NCBI RefSeq assembly: GCF_003710865.1
Contig: NZ_RHHO01000023.1
Location: 1 to 64,000, forward strand
Direction of reading: 5' to 3'
Source of the DNA: Brevibacillus borstelensis
Lineage (GTDB): Bacteria > Bacillota > Bacilli > Brevibacillales > Brevibacillaceae
DNA length: 64,000 bases
Positions within the stretch are counted from its first letter, which is position 1. The number at the start of each line of letters is the position of its first letter. The translations under genes and the position numbers were made by a program. The notes below the pieces were generated by a model that did no database searches, was not told the origin of the DNA, and was given only the letters and a program-made list of their open reading frames with translations. Below are positions 1 to 8,473 of the stretch, piece after piece.

Positions 1-39
1 TTCAGTTCTCTACTCTACAATCATCAGTTTTCTTAAAAT

Positions 40-129
40 GTTGCAAAATGAATCGAAGAATCGAAAAAATTAGTATTGAATTTTGCAACTAATTCGTGTA
101 TTTTAATTATGCAACACATGAAGTTGTGC
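40..129. promoter_or_regulatory. Inverted TTGCAA-type repeats upstream of the acid-sugar operon
   Basis: A perfect 10-bp inverted repeat, GTTGCAAAAT at 40-49 and ATTTTGCAAC at 80-89, is followed by a second imperfect one with GCAAC at 111-115 and GTTGTGC at 123-129. All lie in the AT-rich leader before the first gene. They look like operator sites for the operon's regulator, which is not in the window. A plausible but weak promoter (TTGCAA near 83, AT-rich -10 near 105) overlaps them. Confidence 0.4.
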
Positions 130-190
130 GAGGTGCTGAAGAGGTGATCGGCTCGAACGGGTGCCATGCAGCAAAGAGGTGATTGTTTGA

Positions 191-1522
191 TTGGCTAGGA
201 TAGTCGTTATCGCGGACGATTTGACCGGAGCAAACGATACGGGTGTGCAGTTTGCAAAGAAAGGCTTTCGGACTGTATCGCTGTTTGATCCGTCAAAGCG
301 TCAAAGCGGACAAGCAGCTGACGTCTGGATTATCAACGCGGAGACCAGGTCGCTTGATCCGGCGGAGGCATATGCAAAAAACAAGGAAATGGCGGCACAT
401 TTGCATCTCCATACCATTCCCTGCGTCTACAAGAAGATCGATTCAACCCTGCGCGGGAATGTGGGGATTGAAATCAACGCACTCATGGATGACGGGCCGT
501 TCGATCTGGCGGCGATTATTCCGGCGTATCCGGCCAACAACCGGACGACGATCGGCGGTTATCACTTGGTCAACCAGGTTTTGCTCGAAGACACCGAGTT
601 CGCCCGCGACCCAAAATCGCCTGTGAATGAATCGCATCTGCCGACTCTTTTGGGCAAACAAACGAGCCGGGCGGTGGGACATATCGATGTAAGAACGGTT
701 CGCGGCGATCGCGACAGGCTGGTTGCTGCAATCAACAGTCAACATGCAGCGGGCTTGCGGCTGATCGTTTTTGACGCCTTTGACCAGTCGGATATGCAAA
801 AGGCGACAGAAGCACTGGTTGCTTCCGGTAAGCGCGTGCTGTGGGTGGGCTCTGCGGGGCTTGCCGATGCATTATCCAATGAGCTTGCCCCCCGAGGAAA
901 TTTGAAACCGCTTCAATTTACAGACAAAGGGGAAAGCGTTGCGATTGATGCTCCTGTTTTCGTGATTGCCGGAAGTGTAAGCGCTATTACGGCGGAGCAG
1001 ATTGAGGTACTGAGGGGCTTGCCGAAGTTCCGCATCGTGACGGCCGATCCGCTGGCTCTATTAAACGAAGAGACTGCTTATCAGGAAAGGATGCGGGTAG
1101 AAGCAGAGATCGTATCAAGCATTGACGATCAGCTTGTGCCCGTACTGAGTACAGATTCTTCCGAAAGCATGCGAAGGGCAGTTGCAGAGTGGATGGAACG
1201 CACGGGAGAAAGCGGTTTTGCAGTCGGCAACGCGATCGCGGATTTCCTGGGAGAAGTGGGGAAAAGCGTGTTTGCCAGGCGCATGCTGAGCGGATTTGTT
1301 CTCACCGGCGGCGATATTGCCTACCGTACCTGCCTGCACCTGGGTGTAGAAGCACTGCAAATCGTAAGTGAAGTGGAAGAAGGCATTCCGCTTTCCGTCA
1401 TCATCGGCGGTTTGGCGGACAAGCTGCCTGTCGTGACCAAGGCAGGAGCATTTGGCAATCGTTTTTCCTTGGTGCATGCCGTGGAAAAAATATACAAAAC
1501 GACTTTGATAGAGGGGGAATAG
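191..1522 (+). CDS. Four-carbon acid sugar kinase (DUF1537 family, DtnK/OtnK-like)
   Basis: This 443-residue protein has the DUF1537 kinase layout: an N-terminal substrate domain opening with DDLTGAND (residues 9-16) and a C-terminal nucleotide domain with LTGGD near residue 370. Known family members phosphorylate D-threonate, D-erythronate or 3-oxo-tetronates with ATP. The start is TTG at 191, placed after AGAGGTGAT. It heads the operon and lies 4 nt before dctP. The pdxA2-like gene downstream favours a D-threonate/D-erythronate kinase giving the 4-phosphate. The exact stereoisomer cannot be read from the sequence. Confidence 0.85.
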   Translation: MARIVVIADDLTGANDTGVQFAKKGFRTVSLFDPSKRQSGQAADVWIINAETRSLDPAEAYAKNKEMAAHLHLHTIPCVYKKIDSTLRGNVGIEINALMDDGPFDLAAIIPAYPANNRTTIGGYHLVNQVLLEDTEFARDPKSPVNESHLPTLLGKQTSRAVGHIDVRTVRGDRDRLVAAINSQHAAGLRLIVFDAFDQSDMQKATEALVASGKRVLWVGSAGLADALSNELAPRGNLKPLQFTDKGESVAIDAPVFVIAGSVSAITAEQIEVLRGLPKFRIVTADPLALLNEETAYQERMRVEAEIVSSIDDQLVPVLSTDSSESMRRAVAEWMERTGESGFAVGNAIADFLGEVGKSVFARRMLSGFVLTGGDIAYRTCLHLGVEALQIVSEVEEGIPLSVIIGGLADKLPVVTKAGAFGNRFSLVHAVEKIYKTTLIEGE

Positions 1523-1526
1523 AAGA

Positions 1527-2567
1527 ATGAAAAAAATGTTTAGCACGCTGGTCGTCTCGACTATGGTTCTTTTGACCGCATGTGGCGGCGGAGGCAGCGA
1601 GGCAAAACCTGCTGACAGCGGAAATGCCGGCGGACAGCAAGCAGCCGCTTCGGGTGAAGCAGTCACTTTGAAGGTAGGTCACACGCTGGCCGACACATCC
1701 CACTACCAGGTGGGTCTGGAGAAGTTCAAAGAACTGGTAGAGAGCAAAACCAATGGCTCCGTCAAGATTGAAACCTTCCCGAACGGTGCGCTTGGCGGAG
1801 AGCGCGACATGATCGAGGGTCTGAATGTCGGCTCCATTGACATGGTCCTTTCTTCGACTGGTCCGATGAGCGGTTTTGTACAGGAAGTAACGGTTGTGGA
1901 CCTGCCGTTCCTGTTCCGCGACGCTGATCATGCACACAAAGTGCTGGATGGTGAAGTGGGAACCGATTTGCTGGCGAAGGTTGAAAGCAGCATGGGTGTG
2001 AAAGCGCTTGCTTGGTGGGAAAACGGGTTTCGCCACGTCACCAACAACGCCCATCCGGTCACGAAGCCAGAGGATTTGAAGGGCTTCAAGATCCGTACGA
2101 TGGAAAACGACATCCACATGGATTCCTTCAAGGCGATGGGCGCACAGCCGACGCCGATGGCTTTCACCGAGCTGTTTACGGCTCTGCAGCAAGGAACGAT
2201 TGATGCGGAAGAGAACCCGATTCCGGTTATCATGACCTCCCGTTTCTACGAAGTGCAAAAGCACCTGTCCCTGACTCGCCACTTCTACTCTCCTTCGATC
2301 CTGATGATGTCGCAGGCCAAATTCGATGCGCTTTCGCCAGAACAGCAAAAGGCGATTGAAGAAGCGGCGCTGGAAGCAGGGAAATTCGAGCGTGAAACCG
2401 TGGCCGAGATGGAGAAGCAGTACTTGAGCGAGCTGAAGTCCAAAGGCATGGAAATCGTGGAAAATCCGGACCTGCAGCCGTTTGTTGACGCGGTGAAACC
2501 CGTTTACGAAAAATACGAACCGCAATTCGGCAAAGAGCTGATCGAGAAAATTCGCAATACTCAGTAA
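1527..2567 (+). CDS. dctP: TRAP transporter substrate-binding lipoprotein (DctP family)
   Basis: This 346-residue protein has a lipoprotein signal peptide ending in the lipobox LLTAC, then a low-complexity Gly/Ala/Ser linker and a DctP-type solute-binding fold (motifs such as RTMEND and EENPIPV). It would be anchored outside the membrane and deliver an organic or sugar acid to the DctQM permease encoded next. It starts 4 nt after the kinase gene behind GAGGGGG. The neighbouring DUF1537 kinase and PdxA2-like gene make a C4 acid sugar the likely ligand, but this is inference from context. Confidence 0.92.
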   Translation: MKKMFSTLVVSTMVLLTACGGGGSEAKPADSGNAGGQQAAASGEAVTLKVGHTLADTSHYQVGLEKFKELVESKTNGSVKIETFPNGALGGERDMIEGLNVGSIDMVLSSTGPMSGFVQEVTVVDLPFLFRDADHAHKVLDGEVGTDLLAKVESSMGVKALAWWENGFRHVTNNAHPVTKPEDLKGFKIRTMENDIHMDSFKAMGAQPTPMAFTELFTALQQGTIDAEENPIPVIMTSRFYEVQKHLSLTRHFYSPSILMMSQAKFDALSPEQQKAIEEAALEAGKFERETVAEMEKQYLSELKSKGMEIVENPDLQPFVDAVKPVYEKYEPQFGKELIEKIRNTQ

Positions 2568-2585
2568 GGTCTGGAGATTGATGGA

Positions 2586-2609
2586 GGCGGATAGGGGGAC
2601 CTATCCGCC
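2586..2609 (+). promoter_or_regulatory. Intercistronic stem-loop between dctP and dctQ
   Basis: A perfect 10-bp stem (GGCGGATAGG at 2586-2595 with CCTATCCGCC at 2600-2609) closes a GGGA tetraloop. No U tract follows, so it is not a standard terminator. It sits directly after the binding-protein gene, where such hairpins commonly protect the upstream message and keep the binding protein in excess over the permease. Confidence 0.65.
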
Positions 2610-2634
2610 GATTCATAAGGTGGGGTGAAGTCTT

Positions 2635-3150
2635 TTGCAGGCGATAGTAAAAGCGATTGACGGTGTAAACAAGGTGTTGCGTTACGCAATTGCATTGCTT
2701 CTGGCCGTGATGACGGCATTGATCGTATACCAGGTGGTTGCGCGCTTGCTGAGCGGTTATATCAATATCGATATCCCCCGTTGGACGGAGGAACTCGCTC
2801 GCTACGCAATGATTTGGCTTGTGTTGATTGGAACATCTCTGGCTGTTCGCTACAGTGCATTGATTGGAGTGGAGGCAATCGCAGAACGCCTTCCCGCCCA
2901 CTTGCAAAAGGTGCTTCGTATCATTGTATTGCTCGTTTCCATGGTCTTTTTCGTCGTCTTAATCGTGTATGGTTTTCAAATGCTTGCCCATGTTGGAAAA
3001 CAGCTTTCCCCAGGTTTGAAAATCCCCATGACCATTCCGTATGCATCGCTGCCGATTGGCGGAGTGTTCATGTTGCTAAATTCGATAGCGGTTCTGATCG
3101 AGGTGGTCACCGGAAAAATGAACCGCGAATTTTTCAAAGGAGCTGAATAA
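2635..3150 (+). CDS. dctQ: TRAP transporter small permease (DctQ family)
   Basis: This 171-residue protein has four hydrophobic segments (roughly residues 17-38, 52-72, 95-115 and 132-153), which is the size and topology of DctQ subunits. It contains the family-type WTEELARYAMIW region near residue 50. The start is TTG at 2635, spaced correctly after AAGGTGGGG. It lies between dctP and dctM and partners the large subunit in sodium- or proton-driven uptake of the acid bound by DctP. Confidence 0.88.
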   Translation: MQAIVKAIDGVNKVLRYAIALLLAVMTALIVYQVVARLLSGYINIDIPRWTEELARYAMIWLVLIGTSLAVRYSALIGVEAIAERLPAHLQKVLRIIVLLVSMVFFVVLIVYGFQMLAHVGKQLSPGLKIPMTIPYASLPIGGVFMLLNSIAVLIEVVTGKMNREFFKGAE

Positions 3151-3152
3151 CG

Positions 3153-4427
3153 ATGGCAGCTGTCATGATGATTTCGCTATTGGTGCTGCTCCTTTTGAGC
3201 GTGCCGGTCGCTCTGTCTATCGGCCTTGCTTCCACGGTCGCTTTTATGAACGACGGATCGATGCCGCTCATCGTTTTGATCCAGCGGATGTTTGCCGCAC
3301 TCGATTCGTTTCCGCTGATGGCGATTCCCTTCTTCATCCTCGCCGGTTCGCTGATGGAGTCGGGGGGTATTTCCCGCAGGCTCGTCAACTTTGCCAATTC
3401 GCTGGCAGGGGGAATGACGGGAGGCCTCGCAGTGGTAACGGTCGTGACGGCCATGTTTTTCTCCGCGATCTCCGGTTCCAGCGCGGCGACTACTGCTGCG
3501 ATCGGCTCGATCCTGATTCCGGCGATGGTGAAGAAGGGATACGACATCCGCTTTGCCGGAGCGACACAGGCTGTATCCGGAGAGCTGGGGGTCATTATTC
3601 CCCCGTCCATTCCGATGATCTTGTTCGGTATTTCCGCTGGAGTGTCCATCGGCGATCTGTTTATCGCGGGATTCCTTCCTGGGATCATGATCGGCGGCTC
3701 GCTCATTCTCGTATGCTGGTACATTTCCAAGCGGCGCGGCTACAAAGGCGAGACGGGCATTACCTGGTCGCATCGCTGGCAAGCGTTCAAAGAAGCGCTG
3801 CTTGCCCTGTTGATGCCGGTCATTATCCTGGGCGGAATTTACGGGGGGTTCTTTACACCGACAGAAGCGGCAGTGATCGCCGTCCTGTATGCATTGATCG
3901 TCGGCGTGTTTGTGTACCGTGAAGTCAAATGGAAGCAATTGGTGGAGATTTTCTCCAAGTCGGCAATTACGACGTCGATCATCATGATTATCATTTCCGC
4001 GGCAGGAATGTTCGGTTGGATTTTGACGCGCGAACAGGTGCCGCAAAAAATTGCCGCCGCGTTTACCGCTTTTTCCGACAATCCGATTATCTTCCTGGCC
4101 TTGATCAATTTGCTGCTGATCTTTGTCGGCATGTTCTTTGAAACGTCTGCTTCAATCATCATTCTGGCGCCGCTGTTGACGCCAATCGCCGTTCAGCTTG
4201 GCATTGATCCGGTTCACTTCGGCATGATCATGATCGTCAATCTGGCGATGGGGATGGTAACGCCGCCGGTAGGAGTGAACTTGTTTGTCGCCTGCCAGAT
4301 CGCCGGGATCAAGCTGGAGGAGCTGACGAAAGCGCTCATTCCGTTCTTTATCATGCTGATCGTCGACATTCTGATCATCACCTATGTACCGGCGATCTCC
4401 ACTTGGTTGCCGAGCTTGTTGAAATAA
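3153..4427 (+). CDS. dctM: TRAP transporter large permease (DctM family)
   Basis: This 424-residue, highly hydrophobic protein has a DctM layout with about 12 membrane segments. It carries the two pseudo-symmetrical re-entrant loop regions, recognisable around SGSSAATTAAIGSILIP, GVIIPPSIPMI and MGMVTPPVGVNLF. It is the transport channel of the TRAP system. The start lies 2 nt after the dctQ stop, which implies coupled translation. Length and motif order are normal, and no damage is seen. Confidence 0.93.
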   Translation: MAAVMMISLLVLLLLSVPVALSIGLASTVAFMNDGSMPLIVLIQRMFAALDSFPLMAIPFFILAGSLMESGGISRRLVNFANSLAGGMTGGLAVVTVVTAMFFSAISGSSAATTAAIGSILIPAMVKKGYDIRFAGATQAVSGELGVIIPPSIPMILFGISAGVSIGDLFIAGFLPGIMIGGSLILVCWYISKRRGYKGETGITWSHRWQAFKEALLALLMPVIILGGIYGGFFTPTEAAVIAVLYALIVGVFVYREVKWKQLVEIFSKSAITTSIIMIIISAAGMFGWILTREQVPQKIAAAFTAFSDNPIIFLALINLLLIFVGMFFETSASIIILAPLLTPIAVQLGIDPVHFGMIMIVNLAMGMVTPPVGVNLFVACQIAGIKLEELTKALIPFFIMLIVDILIITYVPAISTWLPSLLK

Positions 4428-4464
4428 CGACGTAAGTTCAAAGCGGGAGGCGCATATTTGTACC

Positions 4465-5733
4465 ATGAACTTTCCAAAAATGATCAAAATCAGACAACGA
4501 TTCACGGGACCAGTCGTTGCGGACATTGACGGAACCGTCAGCAAGCAGCTCGACAGCGCAGGGCTGAAGCAGAATGTCAAGCCGGGGATGCAGGTAGCCA
4601 TTACAGCGGGCAGCCGGGGCATTGCCAACATCCATTTGATCATCCGGGCTGTCGTCCGCGAGCTCAGGCAGATGGGAGCTGAACCGTTCATCGTGCCGAC
4701 GATGGGCAGCCATGGAGGCGCGACGGCAAAAGGACAGGTGGAAGTGCTGGAGAGCCTGGGGATAACGGAGGCCTTTTGCGGAGCGCCGATCCGTTCTTCG
4801 ATGGAAGTGGAGCAGATCGGCCAGACAGAAGAGGGCATGCCGGTTTACGTGGACAAGAACGCTCTGGCAGCGGACGGGATCATCCTGATGGGGCGGGTAA
4901 AGGTGCATACCGATTTCAAATCGCCGATCGGCATTGAAAGCGGATTGATGAAAATGGCCGCCATCGGGCTTGGAAAACACAAGCAAGCCTTGCTGATCCA
5001 CAGTCACGGGGTGACAGGCATCCGCGACATCATGCCCAAAGTGGCGCGGGTCATGCTGGCCCGTACAAAGATTCTTTGCGGCATCGCCATCGTGGAAAAT
5101 GCGTTTGAACAGACGGCGCTGATCGAAGCGATCCCGACGGCACAGATTGAAGCCAGGGAGCGGGAGCTTTTGGCAGAGTCAGCGGCCTTGATGCCAAAGC
5201 TGCCCGCAGAAGAGATCGACATTTTGATCGTGGATGAAGTGGGCAAGAACTACAGCGGCACGGGAATGGACACGAATATCATCGGCAGGCTGCGGATTCA
5301 GGGGACGCCTGAACCCCAGTCGCCGCGCATCAAGTACATCATCGCCAGCGATCTTTCCGAGGCGTCGCACGGCAATGGGCTTGGCATCGGCCTGGCTGAT
5401 CTGACCACGCAGCGTTTCTTTGACAAGCTTGACTTCAAAGCGATGAATGAGAATGTCATCACCAGCACATTCCTTGCCCGGGCGAGCATTCCGATCGTGC
5501 TCGAAAGCGACCGGGCAGCGTTAGCTGCAGCGCTGCGCGCCAACTGGGGCGTAGAGCCGGAAAAAGCTCGCATCATGCGGATTCCGAGTACACTTCATCT
5601 GGAGTACCTCTACGTATCGGAGGCGCTGCTGCCGGAAGTGACCGAATTGCCGCATGTGGAAGTGGTGGGAGAATTGGCGGAGCTGGAGTTTGACGATCAG
5701 GGCTACCTGCCAAAAATGCAGCACCATCCGTAA
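4465..5733 (+). CDS. LarA-like nickel racemase/epimerase family protein (DUF2088)
   Basis: This 422-residue protein belongs to the lactate racemase LarA superfamily. GSHGG (His83) and the KVHTDF...SGLMK block (His148, Lys163) correspond in order to the catalytic histidines and the pincer-cofactor lysine of LarA, although this is an eye alignment. LarA relatives racemise or epimerise the C2 hydroxyl of 2-hydroxy acids. D-erythronate and D-threonate differ only at C2, so this enzyme could funnel one into the other for the kinase and PdxA2 of the same operon. The cofactor genes larB, larC and larE are not in the window. Confidence 0.7.
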   Translation: MNFPKMIKIRQRFTGPVVADIDGTVSKQLDSAGLKQNVKPGMQVAITAGSRGIANIHLIIRAVVRELRQMGAEPFIVPTMGSHGGATAKGQVEVLESLGITEAFCGAPIRSSMEVEQIGQTEEGMPVYVDKNALAADGIILMGRVKVHTDFKSPIGIESGLMKMAAIGLGKHKQALLIHSHGVTGIRDIMPKVARVMLARTKILCGIAIVENAFEQTALIEAIPTAQIEARERELLAESAALMPKLPAEEIDILIVDEVGKNYSGTGMDTNIIGRLRIQGTPEPQSPRIKYIIASDLSEASHGNGLGIGLADLTTQRFFDKLDFKAMNENVITSTFLARASIPIVLESDRAALAAALRANWGVEPEKARIMRIPSTLHLEYLYVSEALLPEVTELPHVEVVGELAELEFDDQGYLPKMQHHP

Positions 5734-5764
5734 GATCAAGCAAAAAAAGAGAGGAGTGTACGCC

Positions 5765-7210
5765 ATGCAAGCACAGACTGGAAAAGGCACCACCGTGTAC
5801 GGAAACTATATTGACGGGAAATGGCAAGTAAATGATGATATGTTCGCCGTGATGAACAAATATACGGGAGAAGAGCTTGCTCGTGTCAGCAAAGCGTCAA
5901 AGGAAGACGTGGAGAAAGCGGTAACGAGTGCTCTTCATACCTTTCATACGAAAAAGCTGAGTCCGGTGGAGCGCTATGAAATTCTCATGCGCGCGGCGGA
6001 CATCATCAAAGAGCGCAGGGAGGAGCTGGCCCTGATTCTGGTCGCGGAAGTAGGCAAGGTCCTCAAAGACGCGCGGGGAGAGATCGATCGCGGCATTCAG
6101 ACGTTGATCGCTTCTGCGGAGGAGGCGAAGCGAATCGCTGGGCAAGGCGTTCCGCTCGGCCAGCCGGGAAATGAAAACAAGATGGCCTTTACCGTTCGGG
6201 TACCGGTGGGGGTGATCGGAGCCATCACTCCGTTCAACTTCCCGTTCAACCTGACGGTGCACAAGGTCGGCCCTGCTCTTGCGGCGGGCAATACGATTGT
6301 GCTGAAGCCGGCGGAAATGACGCCGATCATCGCCATGAAGCTGGCCGAAATTCTGGAAGAAGCAGGGCTCCCGGCGGGCTTTCTCAACGTGGTGAACGGA
6401 TTTGGTCCGGAAACGGGTCAATATTTGCTGGAGGACGAGCGCATCGCGATGTTTACCTTTACAGGCAGTCCTGGTGTGGGACGCCACATCAAGAGTACGA
6501 CGGGCATCCGCCGGGTCACGCTGGAGCTGGGTAACAACTCGCCCAACATCGTCCACCGGGATGCGCCAGACCTTGGCAAGGCAGCCGAATTGTGCGTCAC
6601 ACGCGGCTTTTCGAACGCCGGGCAAGCCTGCATATCCGTTCAGCGCGTTTACGTGCACCGCGACGTGTACGACAGCTTCGTGGAGCAGGCGGTCAAGGTC
6701 GCTCACTCGCTCAAGGTGGGGGATCCGACCGATCCGGCGACAGATGTCGGTCCGATGATTTCGGAAAAAGAGGCGAAAAGGGCAGAAGCGTGGATCAGCG
6801 AAGCCATCGCACAAGGGGCAAAAGCGGCATGCGGAGGAAAGCGGGAAGGAGCGGTTCTTTACCCGACCGTACTGGTGGATGTAACGCCTGAGATGAAAGT
6901 GGTCTGCCAGGAGGTATTTGCTCCGGTAATCAGCATCATTCCGTTCGACGACATCGAGGATGCGTTCCGCCAGGCAAACGACAGCAGACTTGGACTGCAG
7001 GTCGGTCTGTTTACAGCCAACCTGCAGCTGGCGATGCGCGCTGTCCATGAACTGGAGTTCGGCGGAGTCATCATCAACGACGTATCGACATACCGTGCTG
7101 ACGTGATGCCATACGGCGGAGTGAAAGACAGTGGCATCGGCAAGGAGGGCCCGCGCTGGGCAGTGGAGGAAATGACGGAAGAGCGGGTTGTCGTGATCAA
7201 TCTGTCTTAA
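5765..7210 (+). CDS. NAD(P)-dependent aldehyde dehydrogenase
   Basis: This 481-residue enzyme has the full aldehyde dehydrogenase fold, including the NAD-binding ITPFNFPFN region, the general base in LELGNNS near residue 254 and the nucleophile in GQACIS near Cys289. ATG at 5765 after AGAGGAG is chosen over an upstream in-frame start that lies inside the previous gene. It resembles small-aldehyde dehydrogenases of the lactaldehyde/glycolaldehyde/phosphonoacetaldehyde type. In this operon it probably oxidises a C2-C4 hydroxyaldehyde to the acid fed into the pathway. The substrate is unproven. Confidence 0.88.
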   Translation: MQAQTGKGTTVYGNYIDGKWQVNDDMFAVMNKYTGEELARVSKASKEDVEKAVTSALHTFHTKKLSPVERYEILMRAADIIKERREELALILVAEVGKVLKDARGEIDRGIQTLIASAEEAKRIAGQGVPLGQPGNENKMAFTVRVPVGVIGAITPFNFPFNLTVHKVGPALAAGNTIVLKPAEMTPIIAMKLAEILEEAGLPAGFLNVVNGFGPETGQYLLEDERIAMFTFTGSPGVGRHIKSTTGIRRVTLELGNNSPNIVHRDAPDLGKAAELCVTRGFSNAGQACISVQRVYVHRDVYDSFVEQAVKVAHSLKVGDPTDPATDVGPMISEKEAKRAEAWISEAIAQGAKAACGGKREGAVLYPTVLVDVTPEMKVVCQEVFAPVISIIPFDDIEDAFRQANDSRLGLQVGLFTANLQLAMRAVHELEFGGVIINDVSTYRADVMPYGGVKDSGIGKEGPRWAVEEMTEERVVVINLS

Positions 7211-7237
7211 TCGACAGGGAAGAGGAGAGAAGCGGGT

Positions 7238-8440
7238 ATGAGACATACATGGGAGTTCTTTTCTACAGAGCGGATCGTATACGGGAATGGCTCGATTCGC
7301 GAGCTGGACAAGATTTTGCAGCGGATCAAAGCGAAAAATGTTTTTTTGATCACAGACCCCGGCATCAAGGGGGCGGGGATCGCCGATAAGGTGCTCCGTC
7401 TGTTGGAAGAAGCGCAGTATCAGGTGGTCGTTTACGATCAGGCTGTTCCGGAACCGCCGATCCAAACGGCGATCGATTGCTATGAATTTGCCAAGGCGCA
7501 TATGGATACGGACGCGATTATCGGTCTGGGCGGCGGGAGCAGCATCGACTTGGCCAAAGTGGTAGCGCTGCTGATGGCCCATGGCGGACATCCGTCCGAT
7601 TACTTTGGCGAGCACCGCGTGCCCGGCCCCATCGCTCCATTGATCGCGATCCCGACTACAGCGGGGACCGGTTCGGAAGTGACTTCCGTTGCCGTATTGG
7701 CTGACCTGGAAAACAATCTGAAAATCGGCATTTCGGACAACTATTTGCGCCCAGCGGTAGCTTTGCTCGACCCCGAGCTGACCGTCGGCCTGCCTCCGTA
7801 CGTGACTGCCTGCTCTGGCATCGACGCGCTTTCGCATGCAATCGAAGCGTATACGGCGAAGGATTTTCGCTACATTCGGGCGGAAGGCGAATTGCTGTTC
7901 CAGGGATCGCTGCCGCTTGCCGACGCACTGGCGTATAAAGCCATCGAACTGATCGCGAAAAATCTCGTCCTGGCGGTTCAGCAAGGCAGCAATCTGGAGG
8001 CACGCGGAAACATGCTGCTCGGCAGCCTGCTTGCCGGCATGGCCTTCTCCAATGCGGGAACAGCGGCTGCCCACGCGCTGGCATATCCGATCGGCGGCTT
8101 GGTCAAATCGCCGCATGGTGAAGTGACCGGATTGCTCCTGCCTTATGTCATGGCGTACAACACAGACGTGGAACAGGAAAAAATGGCCAAAATCGCGCTG
8201 GCGTTCGGGGTGAACCCGGCAGGCAAGACGGAAAAGGAGTTGGCAGAGGTGGCCTGGCAGGAAGTATTCAAGCTGGTCGAAGCGATCGGATTGCCGACCC
8301 GCCTTTCCCAGATCGGCATTAAAGAAGAGGATCTGGCCGAGATCGCCAGCAAATCGCTCGGCATCAACCGGCTGATCCGCAACAACCCCCGTGTGCCAAC
8401 CCAGAAAAGCCTGGAAGAGCTTCTGCGCAAAGCGCTGTAG
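7238..8440 (+). CDS. Iron-containing alcohol dehydrogenase
   Basis: This 400-residue group III alcohol dehydrogenase has the NAD(P)-binding GGGSSID segment near residue 100. The metal site is built from Asp and His residues in PTTAGTGSE, DALSHAIEAY and the HALAYPIGG...PHGE stretch. It starts at ATG 7238 after AGAGGAGAG, 27 nt past the aldehyde dehydrogenase. Together the two could oxidise a polyol or hydroxyaldehyde stepwise to an acid. The family has broad substrate use, so the physiological alcohol is not assigned. Confidence 0.88.
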   Translation: MRHTWEFFSTERIVYGNGSIRELDKILQRIKAKNVFLITDPGIKGAGIADKVLRLLEEAQYQVVVYDQAVPEPPIQTAIDCYEFAKAHMDTDAIIGLGGGSSIDLAKVVALLMAHGGHPSDYFGEHRVPGPIAPLIAIPTTAGTGSEVTSVAVLADLENNLKIGISDNYLRPAVALLDPELTVGLPPYVTACSGIDALSHAIEAYTAKDFRYIRAEGELLFQGSLPLADALAYKAIELIAKNLVLAVQQGSNLEARGNMLLGSLLAGMAFSNAGTAAAHALAYPIGGLVKSPHGEVTGLLLPYVMAYNTDVEQEKMAKIALAFGVNPAGKTEKELAEVAWQEVFKLVEAIGLPTRLSQIGIKEEDLAEIASKSLGINRLIRNNPRVPTQKSLEELLRKAL

Positions 8441-8473
8441 CGGCGACTTTTGAAAGAACGGAGGAAAACGGCT

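Noticed and set aside
5897..8116. A 739-codon open frame on the minus strand
   Set aside because: It is antisense to the aldehyde and alcohol dehydrogenase genes, which carry full family motifs; its own product shows no recognisable domain and it has no ribosome site.
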